Assembly: GCF_000188155.2 (NCBI RefSeq)
Contig: NZ_KE124774.1
Coordinates: forward strand, 3,984,934-4,048,933
Origin: Methylocystis sp. ATCC 49242
GTDB taxonomy: Bacteria > Pseudomonadota > Alphaproteobacteria > Rhizobiales > Beijerinckiaceae
Direction: 5' to 3'
DNA: 64,000 nt
Notes under the pieces: generated by a model
The model's database searches: none
Told to the model about the DNA's origin: nothing
The model's input: the letters and a program-made list of their open reading frames with translations, nothing else
Shown: positions 17,229 to 25,843 of the stretch, piece by piece
Numbering within the stretch: position 1 is the stretch's first letter
How the letters are laid out: every line of letters starts with the position of its first letter
Made by a program: the position numbers and the translations under genes

Positions 17229-17648
17229 TCAGGCTGGCGCAAGCAACAGGCTGGTCTCGGTTCGCGCGACGCCGTCGATCACCCTGACGGATGAAAGGAC
17301 GCGATCGAACTCTGAGAGATCTTCGACCGCGATCTCTGCAACAAGGTCGAAGGCGCCATTGGTGCTGTGGAGCGCGTGAATTTGCGGCAGTCCCCGGAGC
17401 GATTGCGCGACCCGCTTTGTATTCTTTCCTGATACTTCGATCATCATTATCGCGCGGATCCGACTTTTTGTCGCCGCGTCCTTGACACGCACGGTGAAGC
17501 CCAGGATGACTTCTGCAGCGATCATTCGGTCGAGTCTGTTTTGGACAGTCCCGCGCGAGACGCCAAGCAACTTTGCAAGGGCTGACAGCGATGCCCGTCC
17601 TTCGATGCGCAAGGCCGCAATCAGGCGGCGATCGAGATCGTCCATCAA
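17229..17648 (-). CDS. Lrp/AsnC-family transcriptional regulator
   Basis: 139 aa. The N-terminal winged HTH (DDLDRRLIAALRIEGRASLS, LLGVSRGTVQNRLDRM) is followed by the RAM/AsnC ligand-binding domain (AIMMIEVSG, LPQIHALHSTNGAFDLVAEI). Such proteins sense amino acids and usually control adjacent amino-acid transport or catabolism genes. It is divergent from the ornithine cyclodeaminase gene across 126 bases, so the likely targets are its own gene and the arginine/ornithine pair. Arginine or ornithine as ligand is an inference from context. Confidence 0.88.
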   Translation of the reverse strand: MMDDLDRRLIAALRIEGRASLSALAKLLGVSRGTVQNRLDRMIAAEVILGFTVRVKDAATKSRIRAIMMIEVSGKNTKRVAQSLRGLPQIHALHSTNGAFDLVAEIAVEDLSEFDRVLSSVRVIDGVARTETSLLLAPA

Positions 17649-17774
17649 GGCCTCTGGCGAATTGATCGATCATGATGACAGATATGACAATTTCCCCACA
17701 TTTCCAGTATATTTCCGCCATATCAATTAGATGGTTCCGACGCTACCTTCCCCGTAATTTCTCGGGGACGGCAA
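17649..17774. promoter_or_regulatory. Divergent promoter region, Lrp regulator / ornithine cyclodeaminase
   Basis: 126 AT-richer bases between divergent starts, including TATGACAATTT and TATATTTCCGCCATAT. Lrp-type regulators commonly bind such regions. No exact operator can be assigned by eye. Confidence 0.4.
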
Positions 17775-18839
17775 ATGGTTATGTTTCTGGGTGCGCGGAA
17801 CGTCGCGCGGATCATCCAAAGCATAGGATTGCGGAGCTTTACGCTTCAGCTGATCGAATATCTGCGTCAGGACTTCGGACGCTGGGAGACTTTCGAGCGG
17901 GGGCCGCGGTACGCCAGTCACTCCCCAAATGGCGTCATCGAACTGATGCCGACAGCCAATTCCGGAACCTTCAGCTTCAAATTCGTCAATGGACATCCGG
18001 CGAACACGTTGCGGGGCTTGCAGACTGTCGTGGCGTTTGGTGTTCTCGCGGATGTCGAAACCGGTTATCCGCGGCTGCTCGCCGACATGACGCTAGCCAC
18101 GGCGTTTCGAACCGCGGCGACTTCCGCGCTTGCTGCGCGTCATCTCGCGCGTTCGAACTGCGAGACGATGGCGCTGATCGGGCTCGGGGCCCAAGCCGAG
18201 TTTCAGGCGCACGCTTTCGAAGCTGCGCTCGGGATAAAAAGGCTCCGGGTCTTCGACATCGACCCGAGGGCAGGTGAAAAATTCGCGCGCAACATGAGCG
18301 GCGCAGGCGTTTCAATCATGCGCTGCGATAGTGCGCGCGAGGCCGTCGCCAGCGCCGACATCATCACCACGATCACCGCCGACAAGAAGATGTCGACGAT
18401 TCTGTCGAACGACATGGTCGGCTCCGGCGTCCATATAAATGCGATCGGCGGTGATTGTCCGGGGAAGGTCGAACTGGCGCGCGATCTCTTGTTGCGAGCA
18501 AATATCTTTGTCGAGTACGCGCCGCAAACACGTCTGGAAGGAGAGATCCAGCAATTGGACGCCGAACATCCTGTGACCGAATTGTGGGAGCTCATTGCGG
18601 GCCACAAATCCGGGCGCATGTCGGATTGGGAGATTACGTTGTTTGACAGCGTCGGCTTCGCGATCGAGGACTTCTCCGTTCTGCGGCTGCTTCACGATCT
18701 CGCAACGCAAGTAGGCATTGGCGAAGAGATCGATCTCATCGCATCGCCAGAAGATCCGAAAGACCTCTTTGCACTGCTGCAACAATCGGAAGTCGAAGAG
18801 ACCGCACGCAATTGCCGACCTGCGCAGAACGCGATGTAA
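17775..18839 (+). CDS. Ornithine cyclodeaminase (OCD/mu-crystallin family)
   Basis: 354 aa. Converts L-ornithine to L-proline and ammonia with NAD(H) as internal redox cofactor. Substrate-binding N-terminal part: PNGVIELMPTANSGTFSFKFVNGHP. The Rossmann fold begins MALIGLGAQAEFQAHAFEA and continues with VRVFDID-like, SADIITTITA and HINAIGGDCPGKVEL. The C-terminal extension resembles the longer OCDs. It is followed after 30 bases by an arginine dihydrolase-like gene; together they would turn arginine into proline. In cyanobacterial AgrE/ArgZ both activities are fused in one chain. ATG 17775 lies close after GGGGACGG. Confidence 0.9.
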   Translation: MVMFLGARNVARIIQSIGLRSFTLQLIEYLRQDFGRWETFERGPRYASHSPNGVIELMPTANSGTFSFKFVNGHPANTLRGLQTVVAFGVLADVETGYPRLLADMTLATAFRTAATSALAARHLARSNCETMALIGLGAQAEFQAHAFEAALGIKRLRVFDIDPRAGEKFARNMSGAGVSIMRCDSAREAVASADIITTITADKKMSTILSNDMVGSGVHINAIGGDCPGKVELARDLLLRANIFVEYAPQTRLEGEIQQLDAEHPVTELWELIAGHKSGRMSDWEITLFDSVGFAIEDFSVLRLLHDLATQVGIGEEIDLIASPEDPKDLFALLQQSEVEETARNCRPAQNAM

Positions 18840-18869
18840 CCAGAAGCGGTAAGGAGCAGGGGCCCGTCG

Positions 18870-19796
18870 ATGATCAGCACCCCGAGGGGTCTGCAGACGC
18901 CCGAGAATTCCATGCGTGGGGAATATTCGCTCGCTAACAGTCAGCGAGCGACGAAGTTGTCGATGGAATGCGACCGCGCGGCGAGACGTGATCGCATATT
19001 GATGTGTGCCCCCGACAATTTCGGCGTCGAATATGTCATCAATCCCTGGATGGAAAATCAGATCGGTGAAGCCCGGCGTTCGCTCGCGTGGGAGCAATGG
19101 ATGAATCTTCGGCGTCTGCTGTCTTTGACGGCGGATCTCACTTTCATTACGCCGGTACCCGGTCTCCCCGACATGGTTTTCACCGCGAACGCCGGGCTGG
19201 TGATAGAGGACACAGTTGTGGTCAGTCGTTTCCGCGCCGAAGAGAGGCGGTCGGAGGAAGAAATTTTTCGCGACTGGTTCGATCGGCAGGGGTTCACAAT
19301 AGCGCCCTGGCCCGCAGATGTCGCCTTCGAAGGGGCGGGAGACGCCTTGGTCGATTGCGAGCGCCGCTTGATCTGGTGTGGTCATGGGTGGCGATCCAGT
19401 GCGCGCGCGGCAGAGCTTCTTGAAATGATTTTCGCGCGAGAAGCAATCAGACTGCGTCTCGTGGACCCGCGCTTCTATCATCTGGACACATGCTTCTGCC
19501 CGCTTGCCGGCGGGTGGCTCATGTATTACCCGCCCGCTTTTGATGCGGATTCGCGGGAAGTGATCGCCGCCATGACGCCGGAAAGAAAGCGCATCGAGGT
19601 CAGCGAAACGGACGCAATGTCTTTTGCCTGCAATTCTGTCGACGTCGACGGACACCTTTATATGAACGATGCGTCTGACGAACTGCAATCGCAATTGCGC
19701 GACGCGGGGTTCGCGCCGGTGCTGACGCCGCTTTCAGAATTTTTGAAGGCCGGTGGATCGGCGAAGTGCCTGACGTTGAAGTTGACCGACAAATAG
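18870..19796 (+). CDS. Arginine dihydrolase-like protein (ArgZ/AgrE N-domain type, amidinotransferase superfamily)
   Basis: 308 aa, guanidino-group-modifying fold. RILMCAPDNFGVEYVINPWM matches the start of the ArgZ/AgrE catalytic domain, and LPDMVFTANAGLVIED carries the conserved Asp-Asn region. FEGAGDAL, YHLDTCFCPLAGG (catalytic His) and the terminal GGSAKCLTLKL (nucleophilic Cys) follow. Expected reaction: arginine to ornithine, ammonia and CO2, with the downstream step by the preceding cyclodeaminase. Arginine deiminase or dimethylarginine hydrolase are alternatives in the same superfamily. The match to AgrE plus the OCD neighbour favours the dihydrolase. The frame starts ATG 18870; real homology starts around residue 40, so a later start such as ATG 18912 or 18963 is possible. 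Confidence 0.75.
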   Translation: MISTPRGLQTPENSMRGEYSLANSQRATKLSMECDRAARRDRILMCAPDNFGVEYVINPWMENQIGEARRSLAWEQWMNLRRLLSLTADLTFITPVPGLPDMVFTANAGLVIEDTVVVSRFRAEERRSEEEIFRDWFDRQGFTIAPWPADVAFEGAGDALVDCERRLIWCGHGWRSSARAAELLEMIFAREAIRLRLVDPRFYHLDTCFCPLAGGWLMYYPPAFDADSREVIAAMTPERKRIEVSETDAMSFACNSVDVDGHLYMNDASDELQSQLRDAGFAPVLTPLSEFLKAGGSAKCLTLKLTDK

Positions 19797-19802
19797 CTGC
19801 AA

Positions 19803-19850
19803 GGCCCATGCTTGCTGCCCCACGATTTGCGAAACCGGTAAGCATGGGCC
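19803..19850 (+). repeat. 11-bp perfect inverted repeat after the arginine gene
   Basis: GGCCCATGCTT (19803-19813) and AAGCATGGGCC (19840-19850) pair perfectly around a 26-base loop, starting six bases after the stop codon. No U-run follows, so it could be a factor-assisted terminator, an mRNA stability element or a REP-like unit. Confidence 0.5.
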
Positions 19851-19987
19851 GCCTTGCCGTCGCGCGTTCTTCATGTTCGACGCCATGACAGTTGGATTGA
19901 GGAGACAGAGGAACGATGAAAGGCGTCGCTTCTCCTATCGTCCGAATTGTTTCTTTGAGTCCGACGTTTTCGCGGGCTGAGCCGTGA

Positions 19988-20875
19988 TCAGGACTGTCGT
20001 TCTCCGCGGATCATATTTATCACCCCGGAAAAATCCATGCCGCCGCCCCCTTGGGCGTTGTAAAGCGCATAAATTTGCGTTGCGAGCGCGCCGAGCGGTA
20101 TTGCTACGCCGAGTCGGGAAGCTGTATCCTGCGCGAGCTTCAGATCTTTCAGCATGAGCGCGGCCAAAAATCCGGGTTTGTAATCGTTGTTGGCGGGCGA
20201 TGAAGATACAAGACCGGGCGCGGGGCAATAGCTCGTAAGCGACCAGGATTGTCCGGACGAAACTGAAGCCACGTCGAACAAAGCCTGATGCGAGAGGCCG
20301 ATTTTTTCCGCGAGCACAAAGGCTTCCGCAGTAGCGATCATGGTGACACCTAACATTACATTATTGCATATTTTCGCGGCTTGTCCGAGGCCTGGTCCGC
20401 CGCAATGGATAATCCGCTTGCCCATCGCTTCAAGGATGGGCTTTGCCGCTCGGAAAGCCAATTCTTCTGCTCCGCACATGAAGGTGAGTGCGCCGGCTTC
20501 GGCCCCTGCTACACCGCCTGACACCGGGGCGTCCACCGACAAGGCTTCGCTGGCTTTCGCGATCTGATGGACGACGCGCGCGCTTTCGATGTCGATGGTC
20601 GAGCAATCGATGAGAAGGATGTCCTTTGCGAAATCGGTCGACAATTCACCCCAAACGGAGATCACCTGTTCGCCAGCGGGCAGCATGGTAATGAGGGCTT
20701 CAGACCCCGCGAGCGCTTCCGCCGCCGTGCCGGAGATGATAATTCCCTTCTCGGCGGCCCTGTCGCACAGAGGTCTCGAAAGATCGAAGCCATGCACTTC
20801 GTAACCCGCGCGCGCGAGATTGGCGGCCATCGGGCCGCCCATGGCGCCAAGTCCGATAAATCCGATGCGCCTCAT
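19988..20875 (-). CDS. mmsB: 3-Hydroxyisobutyrate dehydrogenase
   Basis: 295 aa. Oxidises 3-hydroxyisobutyrate to methylmalonate semialdehyde with NAD in valine breakdown. N-terminal NAD loop IGFIGLGAMGGPMAANL; substrate signature DAPVSGGVAGAEAGALTFM; catalytic Lys in GLGQAAKICNNVMLG. ATG 20875 is chosen because the family begins right there; the frame is open ten codons further. mmsA lies 43 bases upstream on the same strand and makes the next step, so the two form an operon. A general beta-hydroxyacid dehydrogenase (e.g. tartronate semialdehyde reductase) is less likely given mmsA. Confidence 0.92.
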   Translation of the reverse strand: MRRIGFIGLGAMGGPMAANLARAGYEVHGFDLSRPLCDRAAEKGIIISGTAAEALAGSEALITMLPAGEQVISVWGELSTDFAKDILLIDCSTIDIESARVVHQIAKASEALSVDAPVSGGVAGAEAGALTFMCGAEELAFRAAKPILEAMGKRIIHCGGPGLGQAAKICNNVMLGVTMIATAEAFVLAEKIGLSHQALFDVASVSSGQSWSLTSYCPAPGLVSSSPANNDYKPGFLAALMLKDLKLAQDTASRLGVAIPLGALATQIYALYNAQGGGGMDFSGVINMIRGERQS

Positions 20876-20918
20876 GGTCCTGCTTCCGTCCGGGCTATAA
20901 GTCATGCGTCACACGCTA

Positions 20919-22415
20919 TTAGGACATGGTCGGAATGACAAAGCTTGCTCCATCCTTGATCCCACTCGGCCAGCGAGACGTCACTGTCTTGGTCTTTGTG
21001 TAGAAGCGTATCGAATCCGGACCGTGCTGGTTGAGATCTCCGAACATAGAGCGTTTCCATCCGCCAAATGTGTGATAGGCGAGCGGCGTCGGGATCGGCG
21101 TATTGACGCCGACCATGCCGACTTGAACCCTGGAAACGAACTCGCGCGCCGCATCGCCGTCCCGTGTGAAGATGGCGACGCCATTGCCGTATTCATGTTC
21201 GTTGACGAGCGTCAGCGCCTGCGCATAGTTTTCCACGCGCACGACAGAAAGCACCGGCCCAAATATCTCTTCCCGGTAGATGTGCATGCGCGGCGTCACT
21301 TCGTCGAAGAGACAGCCTCCGATGAAGAAGCCGTTCTCGTAACCCTGCATCTTGAAGTTCCGTCCGTCGACGAGAAGCTTCGCGCCTTCCGCAACGCCGA
21401 GCGAGACGTAGTTCTCGACTTTTTCCAGATGCGTCTTCGTCACCAGCGGCCCGAAATCGGCGGCCTCGTCCGTCGAGAGGCCAATTTTCAGGCTTTCCAC
21501 GCGTGGAATGAGCCGCTTCACAAGTTCGTTTGCGGTCGCTTCGCCAACCGGCACGGCGACCGAGACCGCCATGCAGCGTTCTCCTGCCGAACCGTAGGCG
21601 GCGCCGATGAGCGCGTCGACGGCTTGGTTCATGTCCGCGTCGGGCATGATAACGAGATGGTTCTTGGCGCCGCCGAAGCATTGGGCGCGCTTTCCTGTCG
21701 CGGCGGCGCGGGCATAGACATATTGGGCGACCGGCGTCGAGCCGACAAAGCCGATCGCTTTAATGTCGGGATCATCAAGAAGCGCATCAACCGCTTCCTT
21801 GTCGCCATTGACGACGTTGAGAACACCTGGAGGAAGACCGGCGTCGATCATAAGTTCGGCGAGTCGGAGTGGAACGCTCGGGTCACGCTCGGAGGGTTTC
21901 AGGATAAAGGCGTTTCCGCAGGCGAGGGCGGGACCAAATTTCCACATCGGAATCATGGCCGGAAAGTTGAACGGCGTGACGCCCGCGACGACGCCGAGTG
22001 GCTGCCGCATGGAATACATGTCGACGCCTGATCCGGCGGAATCGGTATATTCGCCTTTCATGAGATGGGGGACGCCTAGTGCAAATTCGATCACTTCGAC
22101 GCCGCGCTGAATGTCGCCCTTCGCGTCGGCGATGGTCTTTCCATGTTCGCGAGCGAGAAGCGTCGCAAGCGAGTCCGTCTCGCGTGAGACAAGTTCGAGG
22201 AATTTCATCAGGACGCGCCCTCGGCGTTGCGGATTGACGGCGGCCCATCCGGGCTGAGCTGCAATCGCGTTCTCGACCGCTGCGCGGACCTCCGCTTTCG
22301 ACGCGAGCGGCGCCAGCGCCGCCACCGAACCGGTCATCGGCTCGTAAACTTCTGCAAAGCGTCCGGACTCGCCCTTTAAAAATTTCCCGCCAATGAAATG
22401 ACCAAGTTCTTTCAT
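20919..22415 (-). CDS. mmsA: CoA-acylating methylmalonate-semialdehyde dehydrogenase
   Basis: 498 aa. Converts methylmalonate semialdehyde to propionyl-CoA (and malonate semialdehyde to acetyl-CoA), with NAD and CoA. ALDH fold: the NAD region GVTPFNFPAMIPMWKFGPAL, FVGSTPVAQYVY, and the catalytic Cys in GSAGERCMAVSVAVPVG, a CoA-type signature of MmsA. EEIFGPVLSVVRV and YGNGVAIFTRDG follow. Full length for the family. Terminal enzyme of valine catabolism, first gene of the mmsA-mmsB pair, divergent from phhA. Confidence 0.95.
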   Translation of the reverse strand: MKELGHFIGGKFLKGESGRFAEVYEPMTGSVAALAPLASKAEVRAAVENAIAAQPGWAAVNPQRRGRVLMKFLELVSRETDSLATLLAREHGKTIADAKGDIQRGVEVIEFALGVPHLMKGEYTDSAGSGVDMYSMRQPLGVVAGVTPFNFPAMIPMWKFGPALACGNAFILKPSERDPSVPLRLAELMIDAGLPPGVLNVVNGDKEAVDALLDDPDIKAIGFVGSTPVAQYVYARAAATGKRAQCFGGAKNHLVIMPDADMNQAVDALIGAAYGSAGERCMAVSVAVPVGEATANELVKRLIPRVESLKIGLSTDEAADFGPLVTKTHLEKVENYVSLGVAEGAKLLVDGRNFKMQGYENGFFIGGCLFDEVTPRMHIYREEIFGPVLSVVRVENYAQALTLVNEHEYGNGVAIFTRDGDAAREFVSRVQVGMVGVNTPIPTPLAYHTFGGWKRSMFGDLNQHGPDSIRFYTKTKTVTSRWPSGIKDGASFVIPTMS

Positions 22416-22606
22416 GCCGACATTCCTCCCGCGCTTTATTTAGGCCCTCAAATCCGCGCGTCGCGGCATTTCTGATCGGATAGGGTGATTTTTCTCCGCT
22501 CCCGACCTGGCGCGCTCTCGCCACGAGGCCGGGCGGTTCCTATATCAATTGGTGCGAACAGCCTTTCGAGGCGCTCCGGCGCGTATGAAAGCCCGAGAGA
22601 AAGCCC

Positions 22607-23500
22607 ATGGCCGAAGCTTCCGCCAGCAAAATGTCCGAAAGCCCCAAAAATCGTTATGCGGATGCGCCGCGTAATGCGGACTGGACGATCGACCAGAAGT
22701 GGGAGTCATACACGGCTCAGGAGCACGATCGCTGGAACCGGCTTTTCGCACGGCAGTCGAAACTGTTGCCGGGCCGTGCCTGCAATGCCTTTCTCGAAGC
22801 GCAAGTGACGCTGGAGCTGTCGCGCGACGGCATTCCGGATTTCGCGGATCTGAGCGAACGTCTTTCGAAACTGACGGGCTGGCGCGTTGTCGCCGTTGCG
22901 GGCCTCATTCCAGACGACGCCTTTTTCGATCATCTCGCCAATCGCCGCTTTCCCGCCGGCGCTTTCATTCGACCGGAATCGGAGCTCGAATATCTTCAGG
23001 AGCCGGACGTTTTCCACGACGTCTTCGGCCATGTGCCCTTGCTCGCCGATCCGGTTTATGCGCAATTTCTGGAGGCTTATGGCAAGGGCGGCCAGCGCGC
23101 GCTCGAGAGGGGCCAATTGCATAATCTCGCGCGGCTCTACTGGTATACGGTAGAGTTCGGGCTGATGATGACGCCGAAGGGTCTTCGCATTTTTGGGGCT
23201 GGCATACTGTCGTCGCCCGCGGAGACTGTCTTTTCGCTGGAGGACTCGTCCCCCAATCGCGTGGCCTTCGATCTCGAACGCATCATGCGCACGAAATACA
23301 TCATCAGCGATTTCCAGCAGACCTATTTCGTCATCGACAGTTTCGAGCAATTGCTGAACGAGTGCTATCAGGATTTTGGCGCGCTTTACGAGCGCCTGCG
23401 CCTGCTGCCGGATTTTGAGGCGCATGAGCTTGCGGCGGAGGATCGCGTCCTGACCAAGGGCGATTTTCACTATTTCAACGCCAGGGGCAGGGCGGCGTAA
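22607..23500 (+). CDS. phhA: Phenylalanine 4-monooxygenase, monomeric bacterial type
   Basis: 297 aa. Hydroxylates phenylalanine to tyrosine with O2 and a pterin. The iron ligands are in FHDVFGHVP (two His) and YTVEFGLM (Glu). The N-terminal DWTIDQKWESYTAQEHDRW is typical of the bacterial single-domain enzymes, which lack the ACT regulatory domain. ATG 22607 is about 190 bases from the divergent mmsA start. The pterin-recycling phhB is not in the window. The 3' end overlaps that of the convergent fumarylacetoacetase by 31 bases. It feeds the homogentisate genes that follow. Confidence 0.95.
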   Translation: MAEASASKMSESPKNRYADAPRNADWTIDQKWESYTAQEHDRWNRLFARQSKLLPGRACNAFLEAQVTLELSRDGIPDFADLSERLSKLTGWRVVAVAGLIPDDAFFDHLANRRFPAGAFIRPESELEYLQEPDVFHDVFGHVPLLADPVYAQFLEAYGKGGQRALERGQLHNLARLYWYTVEFGLMMTPKGLRIFGAGILSSPAETVFSLEDSSPNRVAFDLERIMRTKYIISDFQQTYFVIDSFEQLLNECYQDFGALYERLRLLPDFEAHELAAEDRVLTKGDFHYFNARGRAA

Positions 23501-24522
23501 GCGCCGCCTGATAGCGTAGGTAATGAAACCATCTGCTCGATCGCGCCGAATATCGAATGTCCGTCGCAATCGCGCATTTCTATGCGAACGACGTCGCCGG
23601 CCTGCAGGAAGGGGGTGCTCGGCGTTCCTTCGAGCAAAGTCTCCACGACGCGTTGCTCGGCGAGGCAGGAATAGCCCACGCCACCCAGCGCCACGGGCCT
23701 TCCCGGACCGCCATCGGCGGCGCGGTTTGAAACGGTGCCCGAGCCGATGATGGCGCCGGCCCCGAGGGGGCGCGTTCTTGCCGCATGCGCGATGAGTTGG
23801 CCGAAATCGAAAGTCATGTCCACGGCGGCGTCCGGGCGTCCAAGCGGCGCGCGATTCACGAAGGAGAGAAGCGGCAGGGCGAGCTTGCCGCCGTCCCAGG
23901 ACTCGCCCAATTCATCCGGCGTTACGGCGACGGGCGAAAAGGCTGACGAGGGCTTCGACTGAAAGAAGCCGAAGCCTTTGGCAAGCTCTTCGGCGACAAG
24001 ACCGCGCAACGTCACATCGTTTACGAGCATCACGAGCTTGATATGGCCGCGCGCGACGGCGCTCTCGACGCCCATCGGCACGTCGTCCGTGACGACGGCG
24101 ATCTCGGCTTCGAGATCGAGGCCATGCTTTTCATCCAGCAGCGGGATCGGATCGCGCGGCGCAAGAAAAGCGTCGGATCCGCCCTGATACATGAGCGGTT
24201 CGGTCCAGAACGACGGCGGCATCTCCGCGCCGCGCGCCTTTCTGACGAGCGCGACATGATTGACATAGGCGGAGCCGTCCGCCCATTGAAAAGCGCGCGG
24301 CAGGGGAGAGGCGCAGTCGCTTTCGTTGAAGGGAAAGCTCGCGATCGTCCCCGATTCGAGTTGTTCTGCGAGCTCCGCGAGCTTTGGCGCGGCCGCCGCC
24401 CAATTGTCGAGCGCAGCCTGCATTGTCGGGGCGATTGCTTGCGCCGTCGTAGCGCGCGAGAGATCTCGCGTGACGACGACAAGCTTGCCGTCGCGTCCGT
24501 CCTTCAGTGACGCCAGCTTCAT
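23470..24522 (-). CDS. Fumarylacetoacetate hydrolase
   Basis: 350 aa. Splits fumarylacetoacetate to fumarate and acetoacetate, the last homogentisate-pathway step. FAH-family metal-site residues lie in DLEAEIAVVTDDVPMG and in LVNDVTLR; SFVNRAPLGRPDA, GSGTVSNRAADG and GDVVRIEM follow. ATG 24522 (MKLASLKDGRDGKLVVVTRD) is chosen because it is the family N-terminus; the frame is open back to 24663 but that would overlap hmgA. It lies 13 bases after hmgA in the operon hpd-hmgA-fah. Short bacterial subtype, about 70 residues shorter than the animal enzyme. Confidence 0.92.
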   Translation of the reverse strand: MKLASLKDGRDGKLVVVTRDLSRATTAQAIAPTMQAALDNWAAAAPKLAELAEQLESGTIASFPFNESDCASPLPRAFQWADGSAYVNHVALVRKARGAEMPPSFWTEPLMYQGGSDAFLAPRDPIPLLDEKHGLDLEAEIAVVTDDVPMGVESAVARGHIKLVMLVNDVTLRGLVAEELAKGFGFFQSKPSSAFSPVAVTPDELGESWDGGKLALPLLSFVNRAPLGRPDAAVDMTFDFGQLIAHAARTRPLGAGAIIGSGTVSNRAADGGPGRPVALGGVGYSCLAEQRVVETLLEGTPSTPFLQAGDVVRIEMRDCDGHSIFGAIEQMVSLPTLSGGAYAALPLALK

Positions 24523-24535
24523 AATTGGGCAATCC

Positions 24536-25843
24536 TCATGGCGTTCCATCGAAGTTTTTTCGCAAAGCGGACCAGCAATCGGCATAGTCATGCTGCAATA
24601 CCGGCAGCGTTGCGGCGTAGCGGGTCGGATGCTGCGGTAACCGGCTCTCGAACATGAAGGCAAGCGAGCCGGCGAGCTTCTCGGGCTTCAGCCCGGCTTT
24701 CGACGCCTGCGCAAAGGCCGCCGCGTCAGGCCCATGCGGCAGCATGCAATTGTGCAATGATGCTCCCCCGGGGAGAAAGCCCTCGGGCTTCGCATCGTAA
24801 CGGCCATGAATCAGGCCCATGAATTCGCTCATGACGTTGATGTGATACCAGGGCGGGCGGAAGGTATGTTCGGCGACCTGCCAGCGTTCGGGAAAGATCA
24901 CGAAATCGACGTTGCCGACGCCGGCTTCCCCCGAAGGCGAGGTGAGAACGCAAAAAATAGAAGGGTCCGGATGGTCGAAGGCGAGCGCGCCGACCGGCGA
25001 AAAGCGTCTCAGGTCGTATTTGTAGGGAGCGTAATTCCCATGCCACGCAACGACGTCGAGCGGCGAATGGCCGATCTCGCATTCGTAGAAGCCCCCACCC
25101 CATTTCACAATCATGCGTGACGTCTGCTCCCTGTCCTCGAAGGAGGCGACAGGCGTTTCGAAGTCGCGCGCGTTGGCGAGGCCATTGGCGCCGATCACGC
25201 CACGATTGGGCAAGGTGAAAGGCGCGCCGTAATTCTCGCAGACATAGCCGCGAGCCGAACCATCCAGCATTCTCGTCGTGAACTTGACGCCACGCGGGAC
25301 GACGCAGATTTCGCCCGGTTCGATGTCGATCAACCCGAATTCAGTAAAAAAAGACAGACGGCCCTCCTGCGGTATGACGAGGAGTTCGCCGTCGGCATTG
25401 TAGAAATATTCATCCTCCATTGATCGAGTGACGAAATAGACGCCGGCGGACATCCCCACGCGCAGGTCGGCGTCGCCGGCGGTCGTCATGGTTTTTACGC
25501 CCGAGATGAATGTCATGCTTTCATCGGGCGCCGGCGGCGGCCCCCATCTCATCTGGCCGACGGGGAGGCTGCTCATATCCCGCGCGGGCGCTGTTTCCCA
25601 ATCTGGCAACGCGGTCGCCGTGAAGCGCCGGGCATGCAGGACCGAGGGGCGAATGCGATAGAGCCAGGAACGAAGATTGGCGCCGCGCGGCGCGGTGAAG
25701 GCAGAGCCGGAAAGCTGTTCAGCATAAAGTCCATACGGACATTTCTGCGGAGAGTTTTGTCCCTTGGGCAAGGCGCCCGGCAAGGCTTCCGTCTCGAACT
25801 CATTGCCGAAGCCCGACATGTAGAACGCCGCCATCGGCCTCAC
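24536..25843 (-). CDS. hmgA: Homogentisate 1,2-dioxygenase
   Basis: 435 aa, normal length. Opens the homogentisate ring to maleylacetoacetate with O2 and Fe(II). [39 protein letters not shown] N-terminus, [21 protein letters not shown] cupin region, and the iron-site segment [20 protein letters not shown] with the His and Glu ligands near the C-terminus. The start overlaps the hpd stop by four bases (ATGA), so it is coupled to hpd; fah follows 13 bases downstream. Confidence 0.96.
   Translation of the reverse strand: MRPMAAFYMSGFGNEFETEALPGALPKGQNSPQKCPYGLYAEQLSGSAFTAPRGANLRSWLYRIRPSVLHARRFTATALPDWETAPARDMSSLPVGQMRWGPPPAPDESMTFISGVKTMTTAGDADLRVGMSAGVYFVTRSMEDEYFYNADGELLVIPQEGRLSFFTEFGLIDIEPGEICVVPRGVKFTTRMLDGSARGYVCENYGAPFTLPNRGVIGANGLANARDFETPVASFEDREQTSRMIVKWGGGFYECEIGHSPLDVVAWHGNYAPYKYDLRRFSPVGALAFDHPDPSIFCVLTSPSGEAGVGNVDFVIFPERWQVAEHTFRPPWYHINVMSEFMGLIHGRYDAKPEGFLPGGASLHNCMLPHGPDAAAFAQASKAGLKPEKLAGSLAFMFESRLPQHPTRYAATLPVLQHDYADCWSALRKNFDGTP

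Noticed and set aside
16679-17242. 187-codon minus-strand frame left of the Lrp regulator
   Set aside because: No domain, unusual composition and overlap with the IS701 relic.
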